Shown here piece after piece: positions 18,941-29,654 of a stretch of 64,000 nt of DNA. Within the stretch, counting starts at the first letter, position 1. Each line of letters opens with the position of its first letter. Source of the DNA: Herbaspirillum chlorophenolicum (GTDB lineage: Bacteria > Pseudomonadota > Gammaproteobacteria > Burkholderiales > Burkholderiaceae_D); the NCBI RefSeq assembly GCF_001189955.1, contig NZ_LFLT01000016.1, positions 45,138 through 109,137 of the forward strand. The letters run 5' to 3'. The notes under the pieces were generated by a model, which saw only the letters and a list, made by a program, of their open reading frames with translations, was not told the origin of the DNA and searched no databases. The translations under genes and the position numbers were made by a program.

Positions 18941-20431
18941 TCAGTTGATCTTGGATACCGCAACGTGCTGCAACAGGTCGGTCACCGAGGTCTGGATGCT
19001 GTCGGTGATGATCGCCGGATACAGGCCCATGACCATGGTGGCAATCGCCAGCAGGCCAAGGATGAGGAATTCGCGCGGATTGAGGTCGACCAGCGCTTCC
19101 ACATGGTGGTTCGCGACAGCGCCGAAGATCACGCGCTTGGCCAGCCACAGCGAGTAGGCCGCGCCCAGGATCAGGGCGGTGGCGGCCAGCAGGCCAATCC
19201 AGAAGTTGAATTTGACGGCGCCCAGGATCACCATGAATTCGCCGACGAAGCCGGAGGTCGCCGGCAAGCCGCAGTTGGCCAGCGAGAACAGAATGAAGAA
19301 GAAGGCGAAACGCGGCATCTTGTTGACCACACCGCCGTACTGGGCGATTTCGCGGGTATGCATCTGGTCGTACAGCACGCCGATACACATGAACATCGCG
19401 CCGGAGACGAAGCCGTGCGAGATCATCTGTGCGATGCCGCCCTGCACTGCCAGGTCGTTGAACATGAAGAAGCCCAGGGTGACAAAGCCCATGTGCGCGA
19501 TCGACGAGTACGCGACCAGTTTCTTCATGTCCTGCTGCACCAGTGCCACCAGGCCGATGTAGATCACGGCGACCAGCGACAGGAAGATCATGAAGCCAGA
19601 CAGCGCATGGCTGGCATCAGGCAGGATCGGCAGCGAGAAGCGCAGGAAACCGTAGGCGCCCAGCTTCAGCATGATCGCGGCCAGCACGATGGAGCCGCCG
19701 GTCGGCGCCTGCACGTGGGCATCCGGCAGCCAGGTGTGCACCGGCCACATCGGCACCTTCACCGCAAAGGCGGCCAGGAAGGCGAAGAACAGGATCTTCT
19801 GCTCCAGCATCGACAGCGGCAGCTGGTGCCAGGTCGGGATATCGAAGCTGCCGCCCGAGACGAAGTACAGGTAGATCAGCGCGACCAGCATCAGCAGCGA
19901 GCCGAGCAGCGTGTAGAGGAACAGCTTGAAGGCCGCGTACACGCGGTTGTCGCCGCCCCACACGCCCACGATGATGAACATCGGGATCAGGGTCGCTTCG
20001 AAGAAGACGTAGAACAGCATCGCGTCCAGCGACGAGAACACGCCGATCATGATGCCCGAGAGGATCAGGAAGGCGCCCATGTACTGGCCGACGCGCTTCT
20101 CGATCACCTTCCAGCCGGCCAGCACCACGATCACCGTGATGAAGGCGGTCAGCGGCACGAACCACAGCGAGATGCCGTCCAGGCCCAGGAAGTAGGAGAT
20201 GTTGAAGCGATCGATCCAGGGCGTCTTCTCGACGAACTGGTAACCGTGCGCGGCCACATCGAAATGCTGGATCAGGGGGAAAGTAATGACCAGGCCGACC
20301 AGCGAACCGAACAGCGCCAGCCAGCGGGCCAGGCCCGGATTGCTGTCGCGACCGACGGCCATTACGAGGATACCGAATGCGATCGGTACCCAGATCGCAA
20401 GGCTCAGGATGGGAAAAGTTGACTGCATCAT
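18941..20431 (-). CDS. nuoM: NADH-quinone oxidoreductase subunit M
   Basis: Second antiporter-like membrane subunit of complex I, 496 aa. Typical landmarks are YFLGLDGISLWFVPL near the N-terminus, the essential Glu of helix 5 in YVFFEATLIPMFIIVG, KVPMWPVHTWLPDAHVQAPTGGS with conserved Lys and His, and KLVAYSSIAHMGFVTLG. It lies 27 bp after nuoL. Length and all expected helices are intact. Confidence 0.97.
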   Translation of the reverse strand: MMQSTFPILSLAIWVPIAFGILVMAVGRDSNPGLARWLALFGSLVGLVITFPLIQHFDVAAHGYQFVEKTPWIDRFNISYFLGLDGISLWFVPLTAFITVIVVLAGWKVIEKRVGQYMGAFLILSGIMIGVFSSLDAMLFYVFFEATLIPMFIIVGVWGGDNRVYAAFKLFLYTLLGSLLMLVALIYLYFVSGGSFDIPTWHQLPLSMLEQKILFFAFLAAFAVKVPMWPVHTWLPDAHVQAPTGGSIVLAAIMLKLGAYGFLRFSLPILPDASHALSGFMIFLSLVAVIYIGLVALVQQDMKKLVAYSSIAHMGFVTLGFFMFNDLAVQGGIAQMISHGFVSGAMFMCIGVLYDQMHTREIAQYGGVVNKMPRFAFFFILFSLANCGLPATSGFVGEFMVILGAVKFNFWIGLLAATALILGAAYSLWLAKRVIFGAVANHHVEALVDLNPREFLILGLLAIATMVMGLYPAIITDSIQTSVTDLLQHVAVSKIN

Positions 20432-20458
20432 GGTTGTTATTTACTTAACTCCGACAAC

Positions 20459-22543
20459 TTATTTGGCGAATGGGAACGGCATGAACCACACCAGGAAACC
20501 CAGCACGCCGATGATCATCACGAACGCATAGTGATAGATGTAACCGGATTGCCAGAGGCGCGTAAATTTCGAGAACCAGCCGACCACCTTGGCGCTGCCA
20601 TTGACGAACAGGCCATCAATGATGCCTCGGTCGCCCACTGTCGACAGGCCGCTGCCCAACAGGCGCGCCCCACCGGCAAACACGACGTCGTTGAACTTGT
20701 CCATGTAGTACTTGTTGTCCAGGATCGTGTAGACCAGGCTGAACTTTTCCTTGAACCAGGCCGGCACGCGCGGGTTGATCATGTAGCAGTAGTAGGCCAC
20801 TGCCACACCGGCGATCGCCAGCCACAGCGGTGCGCTGGTGAAGGCATGGGTCACCATGGCGACCGGACCGTGGAACTCGTGCGCCAGTTCTTCCATGACC
20901 TTGTGGTTTTCGCCGAAGAAGATCACGCCCTTGAAGAAGTCGCCATACAGCATCGGCGCAATCGCGAAGAAACCGACGATGACCGAAGGGATAGCCAGCA
21001 GGATCAGCGGCAGGGTCACCACCAGCGGTGACTCGTGCGGCTTCTGGCCTGGGGCCAGGCCGTGGTGGTGCTCGTCGTGGCTATGGTCGTCATGGCCATG
21101 GGCATCGTGCGCCACGTGGGCAGCAGGCGCATGGTGATCGTCATGGCCGTGGTCATGCACCTTGCCGAAACGCTCCTTGCCATGGAACACCATGAAGTAC
21201 ATCCGGAACGAGTAGAAAGCGGTCACAAACACGCTGGCCAGCACGGCGAAGTAAGCGAAACCGGAGCCTGCCAGGTGCGACTCGGCGGCGGCTTCGATGA
21301 TCGAATCCTTGGAGTAGAAACCGGAGAAGAACGGCGTACCGATCAGCGCCAGCGAACCCAGCAGCGAGGTGATCCAGGTAATGGGCATGTACTTGCGCAG
21401 GCCGCCCATGTTGCGCATGTCCTGGTCGTGGTGCATGCCGATGATGACCGAGCCCGCGCCGAGGAACAGCAGCGCCTTGAAGAAAGCGTGGGTCATCAGG
21501 TGGAATACCGCCACCGAGTAGGCCGATGCGCCCAGCGCGACGGTCATGTAGCCCAGCTGCGACAGCGTCGAATACGCAACCACGCGCTTGATGTCGTTCT
21601 GCATGGTGCCGAGGAAGCCCATGAACAGCGCAGTGATGGCGCCGACCACCAGGATCACCGACAGCGCGGTGTCGGACAGTTCGAACAACGGCGACATGCG
21701 GGTCACCATGAAGATGCCGGCGGTCACCATGGTCGCCGCGTGGATCAGTGCGGAGATCGGGGTCGGGCCTTCCATCGAGTCCGGCAGCCAGACGTGCAGC
21801 GGGAACTGTGCCGACTTACCCATGGCGCCGACGAACAGGCAGATACATGCCACGGTCAGCAGCATCCAGTCGGTACCCGGCAGGGTCAACTGGGCCAGCT
21901 CGGCGCGCTTGGCGAACACTTCGCTGTAGTCCATCGAACCTGCATAGGCCAGCAGCAGGCCGATACCCAGGATGAAGCCGAAGTCGCCGACGCGGTTGAC
22001 CAGGAAGGCCTTCATGTTGGCCTTGATGGCGGTCGGACGGGTATACCAGAAACCGATCAGCAGGTAGGACACCAGGCCCACCGCTTCCCAGCCGAAGAAC
22101 AGCTGCAGGAAGTTGTTGCTCATGACCAGCATGAGCATCGAGAAGGTGAACAGGGAGATGTAGGAGAAGAAGCGGTTGTAGCCGTCGTCATCCTTCATGT
22201 AGCCGATGGTGTAGATGTGGACCATCAGCGAGACGAAGGTCACCACGCACATCATCATGGCGGTCAGGCTGTCGACCAGGAAACCGACTTCCAGCTTCAG
22301 GCCGGCCACCGTCATCCAGGTGTACAGCGTACCGTTATAGGTCGCGCCGTCCAGCACTGCGAGCAGCGTCTGGAACGAGATGATGGTCGCGATCAGCACG
22401 CCCAGAATGGTCGCGGTATGCGATACCTTGCGGCCAACCACGTTGCCGAAGAATTTGGTACCCATGAAACCCGCGATCGCAGATCCCGCCAACGGCGCCA
22501 GGGGTACGGCAAGAAGAAGATGTGGGTTAAGTTGCCCCGCCAT
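20459..22543 (-). CDS. nuoL: NADH-quinone oxidoreductase subunit L, with His-rich loop
   Basis: Distal antiporter-like subunit of complex I, 694 aa, with the long lateral C-terminal helix region. Conserved segments are FFGWEAVGLVSYLLIGFW (essential Glu), GKSAQFPLHVWLPDSMEGPTPISAL and KRVVAYSTLSQLGYM. Unusual is a loop at about residues 458-497 with roughly one third His plus many Asp/Ala (for example HDHGHDDHH and HDDHSHDEHHHG). It lies between transmembrane helices and is absent from the E. coli protein as I know it. It could bind metal ions; see findings. The gap to nuoK upstream is 105 bp. Confidence 0.96.
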   Translation of the reverse strand: MAGQLNPHLLLAVPLAPLAGSAIAGFMGTKFFGNVVGRKVSHTATILGVLIATIISFQTLLAVLDGATYNGTLYTWMTVAGLKLEVGFLVDSLTAMMMCVVTFVSLMVHIYTIGYMKDDDGYNRFFSYISLFTFSMLMLVMSNNFLQLFFGWEAVGLVSYLLIGFWYTRPTAIKANMKAFLVNRVGDFGFILGIGLLLAYAGSMDYSEVFAKRAELAQLTLPGTDWMLLTVACICLFVGAMGKSAQFPLHVWLPDSMEGPTPISALIHAATMVTAGIFMVTRMSPLFELSDTALSVILVVGAITALFMGFLGTMQNDIKRVVAYSTLSQLGYMTVALGASAYSVAVFHLMTHAFFKALLFLGAGSVIIGMHHDQDMRNMGGLRKYMPITWITSLLGSLALIGTPFFSGFYSKDSIIEAAAESHLAGSGFAYFAVLASVFVTAFYSFRMYFMVFHGKERFGKVHDHGHDDHHAPAAHVAHDAHGHDDHSHDEHHHGLAPGQKPHESPLVVTLPLILLAIPSVIVGFFAIAPMLYGDFFKGVIFFGENHKVMEELAHEFHGPVAMVTHAFTSAPLWLAIAGVAVAYYCYMINPRVPAWFKEKFSLVYTILDNKYYMDKFNDVVFAGGARLLGSGLSTVGDRGIIDGLFVNGSAKVVGWFSKFTRLWQSGYIYHYAFVMIIGVLGFLVWFMPFPFAK

Positions 22544-22648
22544 GATGAACCTTATCGCTTATTGGCTGCCCCGCTCTGTTGCCGCGGGGCCTCCCATCTT
22601 TAAATGAAATTTAAATCGAGTCTCGGACTGCGACCTACACCCGATCCG

Positions 22649-22957
22649 TCAGCCCTTGAGGCTGTCCAGATCTTCGACGTTGATGGTATCCAGGTTACGG
22701 AACAGCACCACCAGAATCGCCAGACCGATCGCGGACTCAGCCGCCGCCACGGTCAGGATGAAGAACACGAAAACCTGTCCGGCCGCATCACCGAGGTAAT
22801 GCGAGAAAGCAATGAAGTTCATGTTGACCGCGAGCAGCATCAGTTCGATGGCCATCAGCAGCACGATGATGTTCTTGCGGTTCAGGAAAATACCGACGAT
22901 CGAGGTCGCGAACAGGATCGCGCCGAGGATCAGGTAATGAGAGAGCGTAATTGCCAT
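22649..22957 (-). CDS. nuoK: NADH-quinone oxidoreductase subunit K
   Basis: Small three-helix membrane subunit of complex I, 102 aa. It carries the two buried glutamates needed for proton transfer in [15 protein letters not shown] and [14 protein letters not shown]. The start codon ATG at 22957 follows nuoJ by 18 bases. Length is normal for the family. Confidence 0.96.
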   Translation of the reverse strand: MAITLSHYLILGAILFATSIVGIFLNRKNIIVLLMAIELMLLAVNMNFIAFSHYLGDAAGQVFVFFILTVAAAESAIGLAILVVLFRNLDTINVEDLDSLKG

Positions 22958-22975
22958 GTTGTCTTCTCGCCCTTC

Positions 22976-23632
22976 TTAAGATGGTTGTCCGGGAGTCGGG
23001 GTACCGTCGCCGGCGCCGGCTTCGGTGCCGTTGTTGCGGGTCGACTCCGACTTCATGCTGACTAGGCGCACGCGGTCCGAAGCCTTGACCTTGACGGCCT
23101 TGGCCGGGTCGAAGTACTTGGTGTCCTTGCGCTTGCGCAGGGTCAGTGCGACGGCGGCGACAATGGCCACCAGCAGGATCACGGCCGCGATTTCAAACGC
23201 GTAGACATATTCGGTATAGATCAGGATGCCCAGCGGCTTGGTCTGGCCGATGGTGTCGGATGCGGCCGGCACCTGCGCATCGGAGGTCCAGAAGCTGCGC
23301 AGCAGCACGGCGGCCATTTCCAGCACGATGATCACGCCAATGGTGGCTGCCAGCGGGAAATAGCCCCAGAAACCTTCTCGCATCTTGTCCAGGTTGATGT
23401 CCAGCATCATCACCACGAACAGGAACAGCACCATCACCGCCCCGACGTAGACCAGCACCAGCACGATGGCCAGGAATTCGGCCTTGAGCAGCATCCAGAT
23501 GCCGGCTGCCGAGAAAAACGACAGCACCAGGAACAAGGCCGCATGCACCGGATTGCGGGCCGTGATGACGCGCACTGCAGCGATCACGAGGATCACCGAG
23601 AACACGTAGAACAAGACAGTTTTAAATTCCAT
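22976..23632 (-). CDS. nuoJ: NADH-quinone oxidoreductase subunit J
   Basis: Five-helix membrane subunit of complex I, 218 aa. The third helix contains the conserved VLVYVGAVMVLFLFVVMML region that shapes the coupling site. The C-terminus past residue 180 is a polar, charged extension ending in GDGTPTPGQPS. I chose ATG at 23632; an in-frame TTG two codons earlier is possible. The 171-bp gap to nuoI upstream holds no gene I can support. Confidence 0.95.
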   Translation of the reverse strand: MEFKTVLFYVFSVILVIAAVRVITARNPVHAALFLVLSFFSAAGIWMLLKAEFLAIVLVLVYVGAVMVLFLFVVMMLDINLDKMREGFWGYFPLAATIGVIIVLEMAAVLLRSFWTSDAQVPAASDTIGQTKPLGILIYTEYVYAFEIAAVILLVAIVAAVALTLRKRKDTKYFDPAKAVKVKASDRVRLVSMKSESTRNNGTEAGAGDGTPTPGQPS

Positions 23633-23803
23633 AATCAACCAGAAGTTGGTTCAGTCAGCACGGAATCACGGCAGGGCCGGATTCCATCGCAATACATCTA
23701 TTACCAATGCACGCATTCGGTTCTTGCTGCATCGGCGCCCGTTTCCGGAGGCCTTTGCCACCCTATCCCACCGTTCGGCCAATGCCGGCGGCGGGAATCC
23801 AAA

Positions 23804-24292
23804 TCAGCGATACGCTGCGTCTGCGGTACGGGCGGCGGCGATTTCGTTTTCGTAACGGTCGCCCACTGCCAGCAGCATTTCCTTGGTGTAGTACAGGTCG
23901 CCCCGCTTTTCACCGTGGTATTCCAGGATGTGCGTCTCGACGATCGAATCGACCGGGCAGGACTCTTCGCAGAAACCGCAGAAGATGCACTTGGTCAGGT
24001 CGATATCGTAACGGGTCGTACGGCGCGAGCCGTCGGCACGCTGCTCCGATTCGATGGTGATGGCCATCGCCGGGCACACCGCTTCGCACAGCTTGCAGGC
24101 GATGCAGCGCTCTTCGCCGTTCGGATAACGGCGCAGCGCATGCAGGCCGCGAAAACGCGGCGACTGCGGCGTCTTTTCCTCAGGGAACTGCACCGTGATC
24201 TTGCGCTTGAACAGGTAGCGCCCAGTCAGGGCCAAGCCCTTGAACAGCTCCCGAAGCATCAGGCTGCCGAAAAAATCCTTAATCGCTTCCAT
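23804..24292 (-). CDS. nuoI: NADH-quinone oxidoreductase subunit I (2x4Fe-4S)
   Basis: Peripheral ferredoxin-like subunit of complex I, 162 aa, carrying clusters N6a and N6b. The two CxxCxxCxxxCP motifs are plain: [12 protein letters not shown] and [12 protein letters not shown]. The N-terminal amphipathic segment ([19 protein letters not shown]) anchors it to the membrane arm. It lies 21 bp after nuoH. Confidence 0.97.
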   Translation of the reverse strand: MEAIKDFFGSLMLRELFKGLALTGRYLFKRKITVQFPEEKTPQSPRFRGLHALRRYPNGEERCIACKLCEAVCPAMAITIESEQRADGSRRTTRYDIDLTKCIFCGFCEESCPVDSIVETHILEYHGEKRGDLYYTKEMLLAVGDRYENEIAAARTADAAYR

Positions 24293-24313
24293 TTTTAGCC
24301 TCAGCCTTCAATC

Positions 24314-25384
24314 TTATTTCCAGATATTCCACGGCGTCTGCATCCAGACGGCCACCACGACCAGCCAGACCAGCGTCAGCGGAATGAATACCTTCCAACC
24401 CAGGCGCATGATCTGGTCATAACGGTAGCGCGGGAACGAAGCGCGCACCCAGACGTACACCGACAGGAAGAAGAAAGTCTTTGCACCCAGCCAGATCCAG
24501 CCCGGGATGAAGTCCAGTGCGGCAATCGGAGACGACCAGCCGCCGAAGAACAGCAGGCTGCACAGGATCGAGATCAGGATCATGCTGGCGTATTCGGCCA
24601 GGAAGAACATCGCAAACGACATGCCCGAGTATTCGATCATGTGGCCGGCCACGATTTCGGATTCGCCTTCCACCACGTCGAACGGGTGGCGATTGGTTTC
24701 AGCGATGCCCGACACCAGGTAGATCACGAAGATCGGCAGCAGCGGCAGCCAGTTCCACGACAGGAAGTTCAGGCCCATGTCGGCGAAGTAGCCGCGAGTC
24801 TGGCCCAGCACGATCTCGGTCATGTTCAGGCTGCCCGACACCATCAGCACCACCACCAGGCAGAAGCCCATGCAGATTTCATAGGACACCATCTGCGCCG
24901 AGGCGCGCATGGCGCCCAGGAACGCGTACTTCGAGTTGGATGCCCAACCGGCGATGATGACACCGTAGACTTCCATCGAGGTAATCGCCATCAGGTACAG
25001 CAAGCCGGCATTGACATTGGCAAGCACGTGCTCAGGCGAAAACGGGACCACTGCCCAGGCGGCCAGCGCGGGCATGATGGTCATCACCGGCGCCAGGTAG
25101 AACAGTACCTTGTTGGCCTTGGCCGGCGTCGAGATTTCCTTGAAGATCAGCTTTACGGCATCGGCGATCGGCTGCAGCAGGCCTGCCGGGCCCACGCGAT
25201 TCGGCCCCAGGCGCACGTGCATCCAGCCGATCAGCTTGCGCTCCCAGTAGGTCATGTAGGCCACGCAGATCAGCAGGGGCACCATCACTACCAGGATCTT
25301 GACCAGCGTCCACACAAAAGTGAACAGGTACGGCCCCAACAGGGCCGGACCGGCTGTATTGATTTGGGCGATCAGGTGATCCAT
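24314..25384 (-). CDS. nuoH: NADH-quinone oxidoreductase subunit H
   Basis: Membrane subunit of 356 aa that forms the quinone chamber with NuoB and NuoD. Landmarks are the [19 protein letters not shown] segment, the acidic loop [24 protein letters not shown] that faces the quinone site, and the ending [19 protein letters not shown]. Its ATG shares one base with the nuoG stop (TAATG), so the two are translationally coupled. Confidence 0.97.
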   Translation of the reverse strand: MDHLIAQINTAGPALLGPYLFTFVWTLVKILVVMVPLLICVAYMTYWERKLIGWMHVRLGPNRVGPAGLLQPIADAVKLIFKEISTPAKANKVLFYLAPVMTIMPALAAWAVVPFSPEHVLANVNAGLLYLMAITSMEVYGVIIAGWASNSKYAFLGAMRASAQMVSYEICMGFCLVVVLMVSGSLNMTEIVLGQTRGYFADMGLNFLSWNWLPLLPIFVIYLVSGIAETNRHPFDVVEGESEIVAGHMIEYSGMSFAMFFLAEYASMILISILCSLLFFGGWSSPIAALDFIPGWIWLGAKTFFFLSVYVWVRASFPRYRYDQIMRLGWKVFIPLTLVWLVVVAVWMQTPWNIWK

Positions 25385-27711
25385 TACGCTTTCTCCACGA
25401 CGATTGCGCCAAACATGCCGCCCAGTGCAGAGGTCGAAGCGTGCGCCGCGGCGACGCGAACCACGTTTTCCGGCAGTTTTTTATCGATGGCCGCGGTCAG
25501 CGCGGCGCTGCCTTGGCCTTGTTTTACATTGACACGATCACCGACGGCAATGCCCAGCTTGGCGGCCAGCGCGGCAGAGAGCCATGCCTTGGGCGCTTGG
25601 CCGTCGGCAGTCTCCAGCAGCGGTTGCGAACGGCGGGCGATCGCATCGGCGAAGTAGATAGGCACATCGGCCACGCGTTCCAGCGAACCGGCAACGGCTG
25701 CAGCTGCTTGCAATTGCAGCGAAGCGATGTTGTTCAGGCGTGCCGACAAGTCGGTTTCCTTGCCCAGCAGTTCGTCGCGGATGGATTCGGCGGTGTCGTA
25801 CTCGAAGTTTTCCAGTTCCAGCAGGTTACCCAGCACGCGCAGGACCTTCCAGCCCGGACGCGCATCGCCGGCCGGCTTGACGGTGCCGTTGAAGCTTTGC
25901 GCACGGCCTTCGGCGTTGACGAAGGTGCCGGCGGTTTCGGTGAACGGTGCGATCGGCAGCAGCACGTCGGCGTAATCGGCGCCATGCTTGTAAGCCGACA
26001 TCGCCACGACCATTTCAGCCTGGTTCAGTGCGGCGCGCGCGGCTTGCGGATCGTAGCTGTCCAGTTCCGGTTCGGCGTTGAGCAGCAGGTAAGCCTTGCG
26101 CGGCTGTGCGAATGCGGACAGCGCGTTGGCGCCCTTGCCTGCGGCCGGTACGGCGTTGGCCAGGTAGCCGCCGACGGCGTTGCCGCCTTCGGTCAGGTAA
26201 CCCAGCTTGGCGCCGGTCTGTTCGGCAATCCATTGCGCCGCTGCATGCAATTGCGATGCTTGCGGATGCTGGACGGCGGCGTTGCCCAGGAACACGCCCT
26301 TGGACTCGCCCGACAGCAGGCTGGCGGCGGTTGCCTTGGCTGCGTCCGATGCGGTCACGCCGGCAAAAGCGGCGGGAGCAGCGATGCCCTTGGCTTCAGC
26401 CACGGCGACGGCGACTTCACCCAGTGAAGCCAGCCATGCGGATGGCGCTGCCACGATCTTGTTGGCGATTGGCATCAGCAGGTCGTCATCGGTAGCGTGC
26501 AGCACGCTGATCTTGGCGCCGCTCTTGGCCGACTGGCGCAGGCGGGCAGACAGCAGCGGATGATCCTTGCGCAGGAAGGAGCCGATCACGAACACGCGGT
26601 TCAGCTCGGAGAATTCGACGATGGACATGCCCAGCCACGGCTTGATCTGGCCGTCCAGCGCGAAGTCGGATTGGCGCAGGCGGAAGTCGACGTTGTCGGA
26701 ACCGATGCCGCGCACCAGCTTTTGCAGCAGGCTCAGCTCTTCCAGCGTGGAGTACGGCGTACCCAGTGCGGCGATGCTGTCAGCGCCATGTTCGTTGCGG
26801 ATGTTGCGCAAGCCATGCGCGACATATTCCAGCGCGGTCTGCCAATCCACTTCCTGCCACTTGCCGTCTTGCTTCAGCATCGGCTTGGTCAGGCGCTCTT
26901 CGCTGTCCAGCGCTTCATAGGCGAAGCGATCCTTGTCGGAAATCCAGCACTCGTTGACTTCTTCGTTCTCGAGCGGCAGCACGCGCATGACCTTGCCGCC
27001 CTTGACCTGGACGATCAGGTTGGCGCCGACGCTGTCGTGCGGGCTCACCGACTTGCGGCGCGACAGTTCCCAGGTACGGGCGCTATAGCGGAACGGCTTG
27101 GAGGTCAGCGCGCCGACCGGGCACAGGTCGATCATGTTGCCCGACAGTTCGGAGTCGACGGTCTTGCCGACGAAGGTGGTGATCTCGGAATGCTCGCCGC
27201 GGCCCAGCATGCCCAGTTCCATCACGCCGGCCACTTCCTGGCCAAAGCGCACGCAACGGGTGCAGTGGATGCAACGGTTCATTTCCTTCATGGAAATCAG
27301 CGGGCCGACGCTCTTCGGTTCCACCACGCGCTTTTCTTCTTCGTAGCGCGAGGTCGAGCCGCCGTAGCCGACCGCCAGATCCTGCAGCTGGCACTCGCCG
27401 CCCTGATCGCAGATCGGGCAATCCAGCGGGTGATTGATCAGCAGGAATTCCATCACGCCCTTCTGGGCCTTGACCGCCTTTTCGCTGGCGCTGCGCACGA
27501 TCATGCCGGCGGTGACCGGAGTGGCGCAGGCAGGCAGCGGCTTCGGGGCCTTCTCGACCTCGACCAGGCACATGCGGCAGTTGGCCGCGATGGACAGTTT
27601 CTTGTGATAGCAAAAGTGAGGAATGTAAGTGCCAAGCTTGTTGGCAGCATCCATGACCATGCTGCCTTCTTGCACTTCAACTTTTTTGCCGTCTATTTCG
27701 ATTTCAACCAT
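25384..27711 (-). CDS. nuoG: NADH-quinone oxidoreductase subunit G
   Basis: Large Fe-S subunit of complex I, 775 aa. The N-terminal 2Fe-2S ferredoxin domain contains [15 protein letters not shown] and a final Cys in LPAC. The His-ligated cluster segment is [13 protein letters not shown], and 4Fe-4S ligands are in [13 protein letters not shown]. The rest is the molybdopterin-oxidoreductase-like domain, which in complex I no longer binds molybdenum. The C-terminal 400 residues are Ala-rich and variable, as is common for NuoG. It lies 76 bp after nuoF and overlaps nuoH by one base. Confidence 0.96.
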   Translation of the reverse strand: MVEIEIDGKKVEVQEGSMVMDAANKLGTYIPHFCYHKKLSIAANCRMCLVEVEKAPKPLPACATPVTAGMIVRSASEKAVKAQKGVMEFLLINHPLDCPICDQGGECQLQDLAVGYGGSTSRYEEEKRVVEPKSVGPLISMKEMNRCIHCTRCVRFGQEVAGVMELGMLGRGEHSEITTFVGKTVDSELSGNMIDLCPVGALTSKPFRYSARTWELSRRKSVSPHDSVGANLIVQVKGGKVMRVLPLENEEVNECWISDKDRFAYEALDSEERLTKPMLKQDGKWQEVDWQTALEYVAHGLRNIRNEHGADSIAALGTPYSTLEELSLLQKLVRGIGSDNVDFRLRQSDFALDGQIKPWLGMSIVEFSELNRVFVIGSFLRKDHPLLSARLRQSAKSGAKISVLHATDDDLLMPIANKIVAAPSAWLASLGEVAVAVAEAKGIAAPAAFAGVTASDAAKATAASLLSGESKGVFLGNAAVQHPQASQLHAAAQWIAEQTGAKLGYLTEGGNAVGGYLANAVPAAGKGANALSAFAQPRKAYLLLNAEPELDSYDPQAARAALNQAEMVVAMSAYKHGADYADVLLPIAPFTETAGTFVNAEGRAQSFNGTVKPAGDARPGWKVLRVLGNLLELENFEYDTAESIRDELLGKETDLSARLNNIASLQLQAAAAVAGSLERVADVPIYFADAIARRSQPLLETADGQAPKAWLSAALAAKLGIAVGDRVNVKQGQGSAALTAAIDKKLPENVVRVAAAHASTSALGGMFGAIVVEKA

Positions 27712-27787
27712 GGCTGTTTGCCCAAGCTAAATATTCTTTGCTAATGACACCCGGCGGCCTGTTCGGCTACCGGGCATCCCCTGCCCG

Positions 27788-29083
27788 TCAGATGTATGCC
27801 GGAACCAGGCAGTGTTTGTGCTCGATGTGGTATTCGAACTCTTCGCGGAAATTCTTGATGAATGCGCGCACCGGCATCGCCGCCGCGTCACCCAGCGCGC
27901 AGATGGTGCGGCCCTGGATGTTGTCGGCCACCGAATTGAGCACGTCCAGATCTTCCAGCTTGCCGTGGCCCTTCTCGATACGCTCCACCATGCGGTACAT
28001 CCAGCCGGTGCCTTCACGGCACGGGGTACACTGGCCGCACGACTCTTCAAAGTAGAAGTACGACAGGCGCAGCAGCGACTTGACCATGCAACGCGTCTCA
28101 TCCATCACGATGACCGCGCCCGAGCCCAGCATCGAGCCGGCCTTGGCGATGGCATCGTAGTCCATCGTGGTTTCCATCATCACGTCGCCGCGGATCACCG
28201 GGGCGGACGAACCGCCGGGGATGACCGCCTTGATCTTCTTGCCGCCGCGCATGCCGCCCGCCAGTTCCAGCAAGGTGGAGAACGGTGTGCCCAGCGGGAT
28301 CTCGTAGTTGCCCGGACGCTCGACGTCACCCGAGATCGAAAAGATCTTGGTGCCGCCGTTGTTCGGCTTGCCCATCTCGGCATAAGCCTGCGCGCCCACC
28401 TTGAAAATGAAGGGGACGGCTGCAAACGTCTCAGTGTTGTTGATAGTAGTCGGCTTGCCGTACAGGCCGAAGCTGGCCGGGAACGGCGGCTTGAAGCGCG
28501 GCTGGCCCTTCTTGCCTTCCAGCGACTCCAGCAGCGCGGTTTCTTCGCCGCAGATGTAGGCGCCGTAACCGTGGTGCCCATGCAGCTGGAAGCTGAAATT
28601 GGTGCCCAGGATGTTATCGCCCAGGAAACCGGCGGCACGCGCCTCTTCCAGCGCTTCTTCGAAGATCAGGTACGCATCGAAGATTTCGCCGTGGATGTAG
28701 TTGTAGCCGACCGTGATGCCCATCGCATAGCCGCCGATGATCATGCCTTCGATCAGCGCGTGCGGGTTGTAACGGATGATGTCGCGGTCCTTGAAGGTGC
28801 CCGGTTCGCCTTCGTCTGTGTTGCAGACGAGGTATTTCTGGCCCGGGAACTGGCGCGGCATGAAGCTCCACTTCAGGCCGGTCGGGAAACCCGCACCGCC
28901 GCGGCCGCGCAGGCCGGAAGCCTTGAGCTCGGCGATGACCTGCTCGGGAGGCATGTTCTCGCTGATGATGCGCTTGAGCGACTCGTAGCCGCCGCGCTTG
29001 ACGTAGTCTTCGAGGTGCCAGTTCTTGCCGTCCAGGTCGGCCAGGATCAGCGGTTTGATGTGGCGGTCGTGCAGGCAAGTCAT
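27788..29083 (-). CDS. nuoF: NADH-quinone oxidoreductase subunit F (NADH and FMN binding)
   Basis: Electron-entry subunit of complex I, 431 aa, binding NADH, FMN and 4Fe-4S cluster N3. The FMN/NADH loop is [15 protein letters not shown] (about residues 60-75), with [17 protein letters not shown] following. Cluster ligands are [10 protein letters not shown] plus a later Cys in [10 protein letters not shown]. Its ATG overlaps the nuoE stop by four bases (ATGA). Confidence 0.97.
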   Translation of the reverse strand: MTCLHDRHIKPLILADLDGKNWHLEDYVKRGGYESLKRIISENMPPEQVIAELKASGLRGRGGAGFPTGLKWSFMPRQFPGQKYLVCNTDEGEPGTFKDRDIIRYNPHALIEGMIIGGYAMGITVGYNYIHGEIFDAYLIFEEALEEARAAGFLGDNILGTNFSFQLHGHHGYGAYICGEETALLESLEGKKGQPRFKPPFPASFGLYGKPTTINNTETFAAVPFIFKVGAQAYAEMGKPNNGGTKIFSISGDVERPGNYEIPLGTPFSTLLELAGGMRGGKKIKAVIPGGSSAPVIRGDVMMETTMDYDAIAKAGSMLGSGAVIVMDETRCMVKSLLRLSYFYFEESCGQCTPCREGTGWMYRMVERIEKGHGKLEDLDVLNSVADNIQGRTICALGDAAAMPVRAFIKNFREEFEYHIEHKHCLVPAYI

Positions 29084-29571
29084 TTCTTCAGTTCCTCCAG
29101 CAGCGCGTCGATCTTTTCATCCGACATCCAGCTGCACATGCGGTGGTTGTTGACCAGCATGACAGGCGCGTCGCCACAGGCGCCCATGCACTCGCCTTCC
29201 ATCACGGTGAACTGGCCATCCGCGGTAGTTTCCTTGTAACCCACGCCCAGCTTGTGCTTGAGGTGGTGCGCAGCGCGCTCGCCCCCCGACAGCAGGCACG
29301 GCAGGTTGGTGCACACGGTGATCTTGTGCTTGCCCACCGGGCTGGTGTTGAACATGTTGTAGAAGGTGGCGACTTCCTGCACCGCGACCGCAGGCATGCC
29401 GATGTAATCGGCAACTTCCTGCTGCAGCTCGGCGGGCAGCCAGCCGTGTTCAACCTGGGCGATGCGCAGCGCGGACATGACCGCAGACTGACGCTGGTCC
29501 GCCGGATACTTCGCGAGTTCGCGATCGATTTTCTTAAGAGCTTCTTGACTTAACAGCATAGCGTTGGCCAT
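29080..29571 (-). CDS. nuoE: NADH-quinone oxidoreductase subunit E (2Fe-2S)
   Basis: Thioredoxin-like 2Fe-2S subunit of complex I, 163 aa. Ligand cysteines are in [12 protein letters not shown] and [11 protein letters not shown]. The N-terminal helical bundle contains [20 protein letters not shown]. The start [11 protein letters not shown] is taken at 29571; a second Met four codons later is an alternative. It is coupled to nuoF by an ATGA overlap. Confidence 0.96.
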   Translation of the reverse strand: MANAMLLSQEALKKIDRELAKYPADQRQSAVMSALRIAQVEHGWLPAELQQEVADYIGMPAVAVQEVATFYNMFNTSPVGKHKITVCTNLPCLLSGGERAAHHLKHKLGVGYKETTADGQFTVMEGECMGACGDAPVMLVNNHRMCSWMSDEKIDALLEELKK

Positions 29572-29654
29572 CCATGCGCATTACTTTGCGCGGTTTTATT
29601 GGATATTCCCCAAACCGGACGGGCTCTTTATGGAAGCCCGCCTTGTATTCGACA

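Noticed and set aside
17097..19157. Plus-strand frame of 686 aa across nuoN and part of nuoM
   Set aside because: Reverse complement of well-recognised membrane subunits; low hydrophobicity and His/Gln/Arg-rich composition mark it as a shadow.
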